This document shows, piece by piece, positions 28,497 through 34,507 of a stretch of 36,051 nt of DNA (position 1 is the first letter of the stretch; every line of letters starts with the position of its first letter). The DNA comes from a virus: the IMG/VR virus record IMGVR_UViG_3300046777_003126, positions 1 to 36,051 of that record, one strand, 5' to 3'. Under the pieces are notes generated by a model. That model was not told the DNA's origin. It saw nothing but the letters and a program-made list of their open reading frames with translations, and made no database searches. The translations under genes and the position numbers were made by a program.

Positions 28497-30452
28497 TTAT
28501 GCCGTGGTAATAATTGTAGTGGAAATTATTGGTGAACCACGTACAATGGTTGTATTTGTATAACTTGAAGAAACAATATAATTACCTCCTGAGAAATCGG
28601 AACCTGATGAAATGGTATCTGGTAAAGCATTAAATGTGCTATTATTAATATCTATCTGCAAATAAAGATCTTGTAATCCAATTACATCGTTTGAATGTGG
28701 TGGAATTGATATTTGAACAACTGGCACATCTTCAGTAATTTCTGTCCTGACAATATTAATCGGATTCAATCTGATTTCACCTTTCATATAATCAATTTGT
28801 CCTATAGAATCTCTTACAATCTGAGGATCTCTGGCAGAGTTCAATCTGAATAAAAATATTCTACCATATCTCATATCATTTTGATTTGGAACATCACCTA
28901 AGTAAACTGCATAAGGATATCCACTCACATAAAATGCACTTGATTTTATGTTATATCCAGATTGTTTGCTAATATGAAATCTATTTCCATAACAAATTTC
29001 ATATTCTGCTAGAGAATTTGCAGCAACTTTCATATCCCTTCTCATAACAATTTTAGTTATGTTTGATGTAACTGATTGATGACTATCATCTATTAGTTTT
29101 AAAAACTTACTATATTTAAATCTGGCACCAAAAGTATTTAATTGCTGAGATCTTGCATATTCTTGAGCATTTTTTGAAATGATAGATGTTACAAAAGATT
29201 GATTTGGTGCAAGATTTGTATTGTAATATGCAGTAACGTCTGCTTCAAGATAAAGATATTTTAAATCCACTATTTCTGGAGAAATTCCAGCAACTGAATA
29301 TTGTTTCAGTTTACTCTTTATTTCATTTTTGACCGAATTGGACAAATATTGACCATTTGTTGGTTTAATTGCAAGAAAGACTTTTCCATATTGAGGAGGA
29401 TTTAAGTCTTCTCCTCCATAAGCAGCAATAGTATCAATAAAAGGATAAATTCTTGGTGTTATGATTTCGTAATCTCTAGAAGTAACTGCCCTATGTCTTG
29501 CAGAATAAAATCTAGGAGCGTATTTTTTAATTGAATCTACGCTTTCTATCTCTTTTCCATCATTTGATGGTGTATTTGCTGTAAGTTGAGATATGCCTGA
29601 GGTAATTAAATTCTCTACGCCACCAAAATTATATGTAAGTCTTCCAGTAAAAGCAAAATTTTGTACTCTATTTCCAGATGAACCATTAGTTATGATATAA
29701 GATACTTCAATATAACTATTATCTTGTGGTTTTTTCCCAAAAATATCATCACCAAATATTATTTCGTATCTTTCATCTTCAATCTCATAAACATAGAAAA
29801 CTGGGTCCTCTGGATTTATATCAAATAAATTATCTACTTTTCTATACTGTCTTGAAATTGTTGATGTTTCTGATGGTTTTACAATAACTCTAATGGTATC
29901 CGTATCAATACCAGCATTTGGTAAAATATATCTCTGCTTTGGTGTTAGAGGATTTACTGTAAAACTAGTAGTTAAATAAGTTCCTTCATAGATTTCTACA
30001 TTCTCAAATAAAGCAGCATCTGATACTACAGGAACAGTTATATCAGATAAAATTGAAAATGTTAAATTTTGATTCTCAAATCCAAGGGCAGATGTACAAA
30101 CTAATCCTTTATTTAAAGTAATCGAAGATGGTTTATTCTGATACTGGGCAGTGTCTACAAAAAAAGTAATACTTGACTTAGCACATTTTTTTGATCTTGG
30201 AACATATCCAATATTTCTAGCAAGAGAAACCACATTTTCTCTCAGGGTGGCACTGTCAATAAAAACTTCATTGCTTACCATATTGGCATTATATGAAGCA
30301 ATGTATGTATTATATGCAAGTACATCAATAATCACAGAAAGATTAGATCCTTCAAAATCATAATCAGTGAAATTTGAATTAGATCTTAGGTAATCTCTAA
30401 TTGATGTTTTTATCTGGTCAAAATCCAGATTTGTGAAGTTGATAAGTGACAT
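28497..30452 (-). CDS. 6: gp6-like baseplate wedge protein
   Basis: A 651-residue homologue of T4 gp6 (660 residues), whose dimers form the inner iris ring of the baseplate and which belongs to the baseplate J-like family. The N terminus (NFTNLDFDQIKTSIRDYLRS, then the YDFEGSNLSVIIDVLAYNTY block and a NxxMVSNEVFIDSATLRENV helix) is diagnostic. The block near residues 325-345 (RHRAVTSRDYEIITPRIYP) is the J-family core. Start and gp25 stop overlap by 1 nt (TAATG), indicating translational coupling in a gp25-gp6 unit as in T4. Length is close to T4, so unlike gp8, gp14 and gp7 it has not been expanded. Confidence 0.95.
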   Translation of the reverse strand: MSLINFTNLDFDQIKTSIRDYLRSNSNFTDYDFEGSNLSVIIDVLAYNTYIASYNANMVSNEVFIDSATLRENVVSLARNIGYVPRSKKCAKSSITFFVDTAQYQNKPSSITLNKGLVCTSALGFENQNLTFSILSDITVPVVSDAALFENVEIYEGTYLTTSFTVNPLTPKQRYILPNAGIDTDTIRVIVKPSETSTISRQYRKVDNLFDINPEDPVFYVYEIEDERYEIIFGDDIFGKKPQDNSYIEVSYIITNGSSGNRVQNFAFTGRLTYNFGGVENLITSGISQLTANTPSNDGKEIESVDSIKKYAPRFYSARHRAVTSRDYEIITPRIYPFIDTIAAYGGEDLNPPQYGKVFLAIKPTNGQYLSNSVKNEIKSKLKQYSVAGISPEIVDLKYLYLEADVTAYYNTNLAPNQSFVTSIISKNAQEYARSQQLNTFGARFKYSKFLKLIDDSHQSVTSNITKIVMRRDMKVAANSLAEYEICYGNRFHISKQSGYNIKSSAFYVSGYPYAVYLGDVPNQNDMRYGRIFLFRLNSARDPQIVRDSIGQIDYMKGEIRLNPINIVRTEITEDVPVVQISIPPHSNDVIGLQDLYLQIDINNSTFNALPDTISSGSDFSGGNYIVSSSYTNTTIVRGSPIISTTIITTA

Positions 30453-30853
30453 TATCGTGTCTGTTGTAATGCAAATTCTAGTCTTTGACCTTGTGCCTCA
30501 ATTCCAATGATATCATAGTAAATTGTTATATCGTAACCATCTAGGTTTTGATTGGGGTTAACTATAACAGTTTGTAAATCAACTCTTGGTTCATAATTTC
30601 TAATAACTTCTTCAATTTGTGATTGAATAGTTGCAGCACTTATCAAATCGACATTCTCAAAGAGACTATTATAGACATTAGAACCAAGAGTTTGGTTGAA
30701 AAATCTTTCCCCCCTTATAGTCAACACTAAATTTTGAACAGAACGAGCAATAGCGGTCTCATTTTTGATGTCAACTATATCAGAATTTAAAGGATTTGTA
30801 CTTAATGACAAACTAATATCTTTAAATGATTGACTAACTCGTTCTATTGGCAT
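30452..30853 (-). CDS. 25: gp25-like baseplate wedge protein
   Basis: A 133-residue homologue of T4 gp25 (132 residues), the GPW/gp25 family sheath-initiator that sits in the baseplate inner wedge and templates sheath polymerisation. Family features are SVQNLVLTIRGERFFNQTLG (about 37-56) and EEVIRNYEPRVDLQTVIVNP (about 82-101); the RGER and EPR motifs are both present. Length is normal. The leader carries an AATAAATAAATA late-promoter motif, no clear Shine-Dalgarno element, and a minimal start-stop ATGTAA directly before the ATG. It is coupled to gp6 by a 1-nt overlap. Confidence 0.95.
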   Translation of the reverse strand: MPIERVSQSFKDISLSLSTNPLNSDIVDIKNETAIARSVQNLVLTIRGERFFNQTLGSNVYNSLFENVDLISAATIQSQIEEVIRNYEPRVDLQTVIVNPNQNLDGYDITIYYDIIGIEAQGQRLEFALQQTR

Positions 30854-30869
30854 TTACATAGAGTGTTTT

Positions 30870-30881
30870 TATTTATTTATT
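30870..30881 (-). promoter_or_regulatory. Putative late promoter upstream of gp25-gp6
   Basis: On the minus strand AATAAATAAATA contains two overlapping copies of the late core ATAAATA, 17-21 nt from the gp25 ATG. It overlaps the last codons of the preceding 83-residue gene. Confidence 0.6.
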
Positions 30882-31124
30882 ATGTTCATAGAGAGGTTCA
30901 GTGCCATATTCCCAGTCATCATAATCATCATCATTACGAATTTTTGCATGAATTTCATTTTGATGAAAGAAATCATGTTTTTTGGGAGTCAAGTTATCAT
31001 TTGCAATTTCACGAAGCATTTTTTTCTTCTCAACTTTATCATCCCAACCATATTCACTTGACAAATATTGAGTCCCCCACTCATTTTTCATGAAATTTTG
31101 GTCTTTATCGACTTTTTTAGTCAT
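30873..31124 (-). CDS. Conserved small protein, 83 aa
   Basis: An 83-residue hydrophilic protein, strongly charged, with a Lys-rich N-terminal half and an acidic C-terminal run near residues 64-73 (NDDDYDDWEYG). Residues about 14-35 (NEWGTQYLSSEYGWDDKVEK) look like a structured helix-turn segment. No signal peptide, membrane segment or catalytic motif is visible. The start is supported by a strong AGGAG ribosome-binding site 8 nt upstream, which sits at the base of a 6-bp hairpin. It precedes gp25 directly. I do not recognise a function; its position before gp25 appears to be common among T4-like cyanophages, from memory only. Confidence 0.8.
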   Translation of the reverse strand: MTKKVDKDQNFMKNEWGTQYLSSEYGWDDKVEKKKMLREIANDNLTPKKHDFFHQNEIHAKIRNDDDYDDWEYGTEPLYEHNK

Positions 31125-31130
31125 TTTTTT

Positions 31131-31151
31131 CTCCTGATTGATTAAAATCAG
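31131..31151 (-). promoter_or_regulatory. Hairpin overlapping the ribosome-binding site of the 83-aa gene
   Basis: On the minus strand CTGATT-TTAATC-AATCAG forms a 6-bp stem, and its 3' arm runs directly into AGGAG, the ribosome-binding site of the 83-residue gene (its first base pairs are shared with the stem). Such an arrangement can modulate initiation. The stem is short and AT-rich, so stability is modest. Confidence 0.4.
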
Positions 31152-31176
31152 AACTTTTTACGGGGTTTCTATCCCG

Positions 31177-31776
31177 TTAGTCAATATAAAAACCTTTTCT
31201 TAAGTAATCTTCGTCTCTTATGAACTCTAAATTTTCTTTATTTTCGATATTTTCATCATTCCAGACGGGAATTGCTACAGTATTTCCGTATCTAAAGTCT
31301 GGATTTTGTCTAAAATGAACTTCTATTAGATTATTACCTATAAATTCACAATTTATCCAGGGATAACTTCCCCTAAGATTGTCTAATACTTTTGGAAACG
31401 GAATATTTTTGTCAATTTTACTCCACTTTTTCCACTTATATAGTGGGTCATCATTACTTCTTTCTCCAAGAATGACTAATTTTGGTTGTTTTTCGTAATA
31501 ATCAACACTAATATGATCACCTTTAAAGATTTCACACCAAAATTCAGATGGATGAAAATGATCTGTAGTATTTTCTATCCATTCAATACGAGAAAATCGT
31601 CCCATACCAAGTAAATTAATACTTGGTCGGACGATATAATGATCTGATTTTGGAACAGAGCATCCTATAGGACCACACAGATGCTTTAGACGGGTGTTTA
31701 GTATGAGTTTATTATAAACCCAAAGGTCTTCTTCATGTATTGATTTCCACTCATCTATAGGATCTGAGTAGTACAT
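31177..31776 (-). CDS. Conserved phage protein of unknown function, 199 aa
   Basis: A 199-residue soluble protein, rich in Trp, Tyr, His and Asp. Visible blocks are the N-terminal LWVYNKLILNTRL (about 18-30), CGPIGCSVPKSDHYIVRPSI (about 34-53) followed by NLLGMGRFSR, then HPSEFWCEIFKGDHISVDYY (about 75-94). The C-terminal part has a VHFRQNPDFRYGN motif. The pattern of paired Cys and the GMGRFSR/FWCE(I/F)F.G.H.S.DY order suggests a compact, possibly enzymatic fold (an ATP-grasp-like fold is one loose thought), but I cannot name the family. It is unlike T4 gp53. The ATG overlaps the stop of the preceding 68-residue gene (TAATG), so the two are coupled. Confidence 0.85.
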   Translation of the reverse strand: MYYSDPIDEWKSIHEEDLWVYNKLILNTRLKHLCGPIGCSVPKSDHYIVRPSINLLGMGRFSRIEWIENTTDHFHPSEFWCEIFKGDHISVDYYEKQPKLVILGERSNDDPLYKWKKWSKIDKNIPFPKVLDNLRGSYPWINCEFIGNNLIEVHFRQNPDFRYGNTVAIPVWNDENIENKENLEFIRDEDYLRKGFYID

Positions 31777-31982
31777 TAAGTAATGTCTGAAATAAAAGGT
31801 CTATGAAGAGTATAATTTTTCTGAATACGAATATCAGAATTTTTAAAAGTCCAACACTCTCCACTACTATCTAGAAAGACAACCCATTCTAGATCATGTT
31901 CTTGAGAACGATCGATTAAAAAAAATGCCCAACCATTACCTTTAGGGGTAACGACTGGGATTTGAGGATTAAGTTGTAACAT
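31776..31982 (-). CDS. Conserved small protein, 68 aa
   Basis: A 68-residue protein predicted to be mostly beta strands. The core contains KGNGWAFFLIDRSQEHDLEW, VVFLDSSGECWTF and a short basic stretch near residue 53. It has one Cys, three Trp and no membrane segment. The start is the ATG nine bases after the stop of the 46-residue gene, and its stop overlaps the start of the 199-residue gene (TAATG), so three genes form a tightly coupled unit. I do not recognise a domain. The arrangement upstream of gp25 suggests a conserved cyanophage accessory protein. Confidence 0.82.
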   Translation of the reverse strand: MLQLNPQIPVVTPKGNGWAFFLIDRSQEHDLEWVVFLDSSGECWTFKNSDIRIQKNYTLHRPFISDIT

Positions 31983-31991
31983 TAGGTTTTA

Positions 31992-32132
31992 TCAGTTACC
32001 TTGACCGCGATATTTTTTCTTACGGCCATTACGAGAAGTTGCACTAAGAAGTGTTCTTGCTGATCGTCCTTGACGAGTCTTCTTAGGGGGGCCTGGTTGA
32101 AAGACCGTTTTATTCATACCACCTTTAGCCAT
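31992..32132 (-). CDS. Small basic protein, 46 aa
   Basis: A 46-residue ORF with a strong GGAGG ribosome-binding site 9 nt before the ATG at 32132. The product is highly basic: about a third of residues are Lys or Arg, with clusters PPKKTRQGRSAR and RNGRKKKYRGQG. It contains almost no acidic residues and is also rich in Gly. Such a peptide would bind nucleic acid or an acidic protein surface. It lies 14 nt after the glycosyltransferase stop and 9 nt before the 68-residue gene. I believe equivalents recur in T4-like cyanophages, but no function is known to me. Confidence 0.85.
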   Translation of the reverse strand: MAKGGMNKTVFQPGPPKKTRQGRSARTLLSATSRNGRKKKYRGQGN

Positions 32133-32146
32133 TTAAAATACCTCCA

Positions 32147-32911
32147 TCAAATAATACGAGTTTTTTCATGTCCAACGCGAATGCGAGGATCGCACCAAAT
32201 CTCAAATCCTGCCTCTTTAGCATCAAGACAGAATGATACATCCTCTCCACACATATCTTGAACATTCCCTGACTCAAAGACTTGCATCTTTGGAGCAAAC
32301 CAAGGATATTCAAGATTCTCAAAAACACCATTCTTAATTAATACCCAACCGAAACCTGTGTAATCTACAGTGAATGGTTTACGACGCTTACTAATTGATT
32401 CTACAGTTTCGTGATTCATGACTCCACCATTCTTACGGAAATCATCTTCTTCTAACCAGTGAGCGACAGAAGTTGTGTGACCATCCTCAGTTGCATACCA
32501 ACCTGCGACAATTTCACGCTCTGTACCATCTTCACTGAGTGCTAAATCACAGAGTTGCCAGAACTTGTTAGAATCAAAAACAATATCGCTATCAATCCAG
32601 AGTTGATAATCATATTGTAGTTTTCCATCCCAAGGAACTTGCTTTGGTCCTCGGAGAACATTTGCACCCAAACACTTACATCTTGCAAAGTTTACCATTG
32701 ATGAGTAATCTTGTGAAATCTGAATACTCATTCCATTTTGTACAAGGTCAAAACAAAGTTGTACAAATGCTTTTAGGAAAATAAAAGAGCATCCTCGACC
32801 AGGTAAACAAAATACAATTGACTTACCTTTCATTCGTTCTTTAATAGCATCAATATCCCATTCTTCTTTGGGTTTTGGTGCTGCTGCTTTTACAGTGAAT
32901 CCTTTTGCCAT
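32147..32911 (-). CDS. GT-A-fold glycosyltransferase-like protein
   Basis: A 254-residue protein with features of GT-A (family 2-like) glycosyltransferases. A hydrophobic strand SIVFCLPGRG (31-40) comes first. LWIDSDIVFD (104-113) carries the DxD metal-binding motif (Asp107, Asp109). C-terminal GEDVSFCLDAKEAG (222-235) gives the ED pair often used as catalytic base, and IRVGHEKTR (244-252) supplies a conserved His. The likely reaction is transfer of a sugar from a nucleotide sugar to a phage or host acceptor; substrate cannot be read from sequence. Two Cys-rich patches (near 78-80 and 221-240) are unusual. It has its own near-consensus sigma70 promoter, so it may be expressed earlier than the structural genes downstream. 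Confidence 0.75.
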   Translation of the reverse strand: MAKGFTVKAAAPKPKEEWDIDAIKERMKGKSIVFCLPGRGCSFIFLKAFVQLCFDLVQNGMSIQISQDYSSMVNFARCKCLGANVLRGPKQVPWDGKLQYDYQLWIDSDIVFDSNKFWQLCDLALSEDGTEREIVAGWYATEDGHTTSVAHWLEEDDFRKNGGVMNHETVESISKRRKPFTVDYTGFGWVLIKNGVFENLEYPWFAPKMQVFESGNVQDMCGEDVSFCLDAKEAGFEIWCDPRIRVGHEKTRII

Positions 32912-32935
32912 AAAGTTTAATCAACCTTCATATCA

Positions 32936-32964
32936 ATTTTAACAGTCTATATATGCATTGTCAA
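32936..32964 (-). promoter_or_regulatory. Sigma70-like promoter for the glycosyltransferase gene
   Basis: On the minus strand, TTGACA (32964-32959) is followed by a 17-nt spacer and TAAAAT (32941-32936). The -35 is perfect and the -10 matches at five of six positions. The -35 overlaps the stop codon of the 66-residue gene, and the predicted start site lies about 18-20 nt before the glycosyltransferase ATG. Confidence 0.7.
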
Positions 32965-33161
32965 TATGATGAATTTTGACAGATTTCTTTGTTAATTGTC
33001 AGTTCTTCATATGACAAATCATCAATAGTATAGTCAGTGTGCATCACCCCTACAAGTTGATTTAAAGTCTTCCATGTAAGTTTGAATTCTTCTTCCTTAA
33101 TTGAATGAAATAAACATCTATCCTTTGCATATATGTGATATATTTTTTCTTGTGCAGTCAT
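32961..33161 (-). CDS. Small protein of unknown function, 66 aa
   Basis: A 66-residue protein beginning MTAQEKIYHIYAKDRCLFHS, followed by EEEFKLTWKTLNQLVGVMHT and an acidic YTIDDLSYEELTI segment. The predicted content is a helix plus short strands, with no membrane segment or known motif. It could be a compact alpha/beta accessory protein, but I cannot name it. Its stop codon overlaps the -35 box of the glycosyltransferase promoter. The start region has an AT-rich leader containing TTTCCGG, like that before the HNH gene. It is separated by 31 nt from the 48-residue membrane protein gene. Confidence 0.78.
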   Translation of the reverse strand: MTAQEKIYHIYAKDRCLFHSIKEEEFKLTWKTLNQLVGVMHTDYTIDDLSYEELTINKEICQNSSY

Positions 33162-33192
33162 AAAAAATATCCGGAAATTTTTTCTTTCAGTC

Positions 33193-33339
33193 TTATTTTG
33201 TTACTGCATTATATATCACGACTGCACAAAATCCTAATGCAATAAAAAATGGTCGTGGATAGCGAATCATCCAGCCTGCTAAGACAACCTTCCAGAAAGA
33301 CCAATAAGGAGGTTTTCGATGGTTTGCTGAGAGTCTCAT
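33193..33339 (-). CDS. Small membrane protein, 48 aa
   Basis: A 48-residue ORF with an ATG at 33339-33337 and a good AAAGGA ribosome-binding site 4-5 nt upstream. The N-terminal half is basic (residues 1-30 include RLSANHRKPP and a Trp-rich SFWKVVLAGW stretch). Residues about 30-46 (PFFIALGFCAVVIYNAV) form a likely single transmembrane helix, with a lysine at the C terminus. It lies 7 nt after the HNH gene stop. Candidate roles for such a protein (membrane anchoring, host envelope effect) are speculation; only the membrane topology is supported by sequence. Confidence 0.78.
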   Translation of the reverse strand: MRLSANHRKPPYWSFWKVVLAGWMIRYPRPFFIALGFCAVVIYNAVTK

Positions 33340-33346
33340 GTTTCCT

Positions 33347-33703
33347 TTAAATATTATTCATATTTGTTACTCTATCACACCACCTCAGATTATCAACCCT
33401 ATTGTTCAGTTTATTTCTGTCAATATGGTCAACCTCTGCATATCTGTGAGGGTTGCATATTAAGGTTTCTGCAATTAATCTGTGAACATATTCTTTGCGC
33501 TGATAAAGTGTTTTTCCGAATTCATCTTTGATCGAAATATTCACAGATGCATATTGTTTTGTGTGGGCACCTCCTCTAAGAAATTGTTTAACCTCTACCA
33601 ATTCTTTTCTCTGATTACCGTCATAAAATCTATGAGGTTCTCGATATACTTTGCCATCCTCAGTAACATAATATCCATTGAATATTGTGGGATGCTTTTT
33701 CAT
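33347..33703 (-). CDS. HNH homing endonuclease
   Basis: A 118-residue HNH_3-type endonuclease. The N-terminal segment (residues about 7-24, IFNGYYVTEDGKVYREP) resembles the NUMOD4 DNA-binding element that often precedes HNH_3 domains. The nuclease core is HRLIAETLICNPHRYAEVDH (74-93) followed by IDRNKLNNRVDNLRWC; His74, the Asp92-His93 pair, Asn101 and Asn105 fit the HNH metal site. Free-standing HNH genes are frequent selfish elements in T4-like phages. I chose the ATG at 33703 because it begins the conserved part; the frame stays open upstream to an ATG at 33796, which would add 31 hydrophobic residues of doubtful value. No intron signals were seen around it. Confidence 0.85.
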   Translation of the reverse strand: MKKHPTIFNGYYVTEDGKVYREPHRFYDGNQRKELVEVKQFLRGGAHTKQYASVNISIKDEFGKTLYQRKEYVHRLIAETLICNPHRYAEVDHIDRNKLNNRVDNLRWCDRVTNMNNI

Positions 33704-33855
33704 ACCGGAAAAATTTTTTATATGAGAGAGATAAAGAGGTCGAAAAAGACATACAGTGTAGGTTACAGGGACCCAGAAAATTAATATACGGGACAACGCC
33801 GCGCCGCGCTATAAACAATCGGCATAAAAACGCTGCCGAACCACTACACGAACTC

Positions 33856-33884
33856 AGTCTAACATAAGTGCCCTCCAGTGTCAA
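33856..33884 (-). promoter_or_regulatory. Sigma70-like promoter upstream of the HNH gene
   Basis: On the minus strand TTGACA (33884-33879), a 17-nt spacer and TAGACT (33861-33856) form a plausible host-type promoter. Its -35 sits in the loop of an 8-bp inverted repeat. Transcription would give a leader of about 145 nt before the HNH ATG, with no other gene recognised in it. Confidence 0.5.
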
Positions 33885-33895
33885 CCAGAGGGCAC
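33868..33895. repeat. 8-bp inverted repeat flanking a -35 box
   Basis: GTGCCCTC at 33868-33875 pairs perfectly with GAGGGCAC at 33888-33895 across a 12-nt loop. It lies 13 nt downstream of the stop of the 45-residue gene. No run of T follows on either strand, so a simple intrinsic terminator is unlikely; an operator or an RNA hairpin ending the early transcript are the alternatives. Confidence 0.55.
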
Positions 33896-33908
33896 ACAGT
33901 GGACTACA

Positions 33909-34046
33909 TCAAGCAGCAGTAAGTACCTCCGCAACACTATCAATGTTCGATTCAATTACAGTGCTGTCGATAACATCCAGAATGGACAGAATCTCAGCGC
34001 CAGTGTTACCTTGTGCCAGAAGAGAAAGAGCAATCGACTTGGACAT
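33909..34046 (-). CDS. Small protein, 45 aa, paralog of its upstream neighbour
   Basis: An ORF with ATG at 34046-34044 and TGA at 33909-33911. The product starts MSKSIALSLLAQGNTGAEIL and continues SILDVIDSTVIE, then a variable tail rich in Ser, Asp and Ala. Residues 12-24 (QGNTGAEILSILD) are identical to those of the next gene upstream (34088-34228); the N terminus differs only in the hydrophobic residues. It is likely one small helical domain followed by a variable tail. The 38 bases of leader and first codons are identical between the two genes, proof of recent duplication or gene conversion. I recall similar QGNTGxEIL small proteins in other T4-like cyanophages, with no known function. Confidence 0.85.
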   Translation of the reverse strand: MSKSIALSLLAQGNTGAEILSILDVIDSTVIESNIDSVAEVLTAA

Positions 34047-34075
34047 AATCAGAAGAGAGTGTTAGTTAGAGAGTG
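34038..34075. repeat. 38-nt direct repeat, copy 1
   Basis: Identical over 38 nt to 34220-34257, with a period of 182 nt. It covers the leader (minus strand CACTCTCTAACTAACACTCT then TCTGATT) and the first codons of the 45-residue gene. Confidence 0.9.
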
Positions 34076-34087
34076 AAGAGTAGACTA

Positions 34088-34228
34088 TCAGAAATCAATC
34101 ACATCTGCAGTCGGTTCAGTGTTATAATTCTCCGAAACATTCTCAGAGGTCAGTGTATCCAGAATCGAAAGAATCTCAGCGCCAGTGTTGCCTTGCATGA
34201 GCATGGAAATCATCACTTGCTTGGACAT
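34088..34228 (-). CDS. Small protein, 46 aa, paralog of its downstream neighbour
   Basis: An ORF with ATG at 34228-34226 and TGA at 34088-34090. The product starts MSKQVMISMLMQGNTGAEIL and continues SILDTLTSENVS, followed by an acidic tail ending TADVIDF. It shares the QGNTGAEILSILD core with the downstream 45-residue gene, while the C-terminal tails are unrelated, so the tails may carry the specificity. The N-terminal amphipathic helix carries four Met residues. It shares an identical 38-nt leader with its paralog. Both lie between the 53-residue gene and the HNH region, in what appears to be an early transcription unit. Function is unknown. Confidence 0.85.
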   Translation of the reverse strand: MSKQVMISMLMQGNTGAEILSILDTLTSENVSENYNTEPTADVIDF

Positions 34229-34257
34229 AATCAGAAGAGAGTGTTAGTTAGAGAGTG
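34220..34257. repeat. 38-nt direct repeat, copy 2
   Basis: Second copy of the 38-nt perfect repeat seen at 34038-34075, spanning the leader and first codons of the 46-residue gene. Confidence 0.9.
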
Positions 34258-34302
34258 TTTGATTTGAGTGTCTTTAGGGCGCATCTCATTCCCCTTGATA
34301 TA

Positions 34303-34464
34303 TCAGGCAGCGAAATCTTCAGGGAGAAGATTAATAAATGCTTGCACTCCAGCGATATGCAGAGAGGCAACAAATTGATAGGCAGAGTTATAATCAGGAA
34401 ACTCTACAGTTCGCTCCACATTGTCCTGAACATTAGTGAAGGTAACAGTGCGGGATTGAGTCAT
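34303..34464 (-). CDS. Small protein of unknown function, 53 aa
   Basis: An ORF with ATG at 34464-34462 and TGA at 34303-34305. The product starts MTQSRTVTFTNVQDNVERTV, a likely pair of beta strands, then FPDYNSAYQFVASLHIAGVQ, a helix, and ends in an acidic LLPEDFAA. The beta-beta-alpha layout and small size suggest a compact single domain, but I recognise no family. The leader has CACACTCTC directly before ATG and no purine-rich ribosome-binding site, like most genes in this region. It lies 43 nt after the ArdA-like gene and 74 nt before the paralog pair, probably in the same transcript. Confidence 0.8.
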   Translation of the reverse strand: MTQSRTVTFTNVQDNVERTVEFPDYNSAYQFVASLHIAGVQAFINLLPEDFAA

Positions 34465-34507
34465 GAGAGTGTGAATTAAGGAATGAACAGTAAGAGTAAC
34501 TTAAGAC

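Noticed and set aside
31160-31177. ACGGG/CCCGT stem just after the 199-residue gene, as a terminator
   Set aside because: Followed by A residues and not by T on the minus strand, with downstream genes closely packed; not a convincing intrinsic terminator.
33704-33796. Longer HNH protein starting at the ATG at 33796
   Set aside because: The 31 extra residues are hydrophobic and unlike HNH proteins, while the conserved part begins at the ATG at 33703.
33820-33895. tRNA gene in the structured region before the HNH gene
   Set aside because: Stems and a GGTTCG-like string exist, but no acceptor/anticodon/T-arm cloverleaf can be assembled.
34038-34257. CRISPR-like repeat pair
   Set aside because: Only two 38-nt copies, each part of a gene start and separated by coding sequence; a gene duplication explains it.
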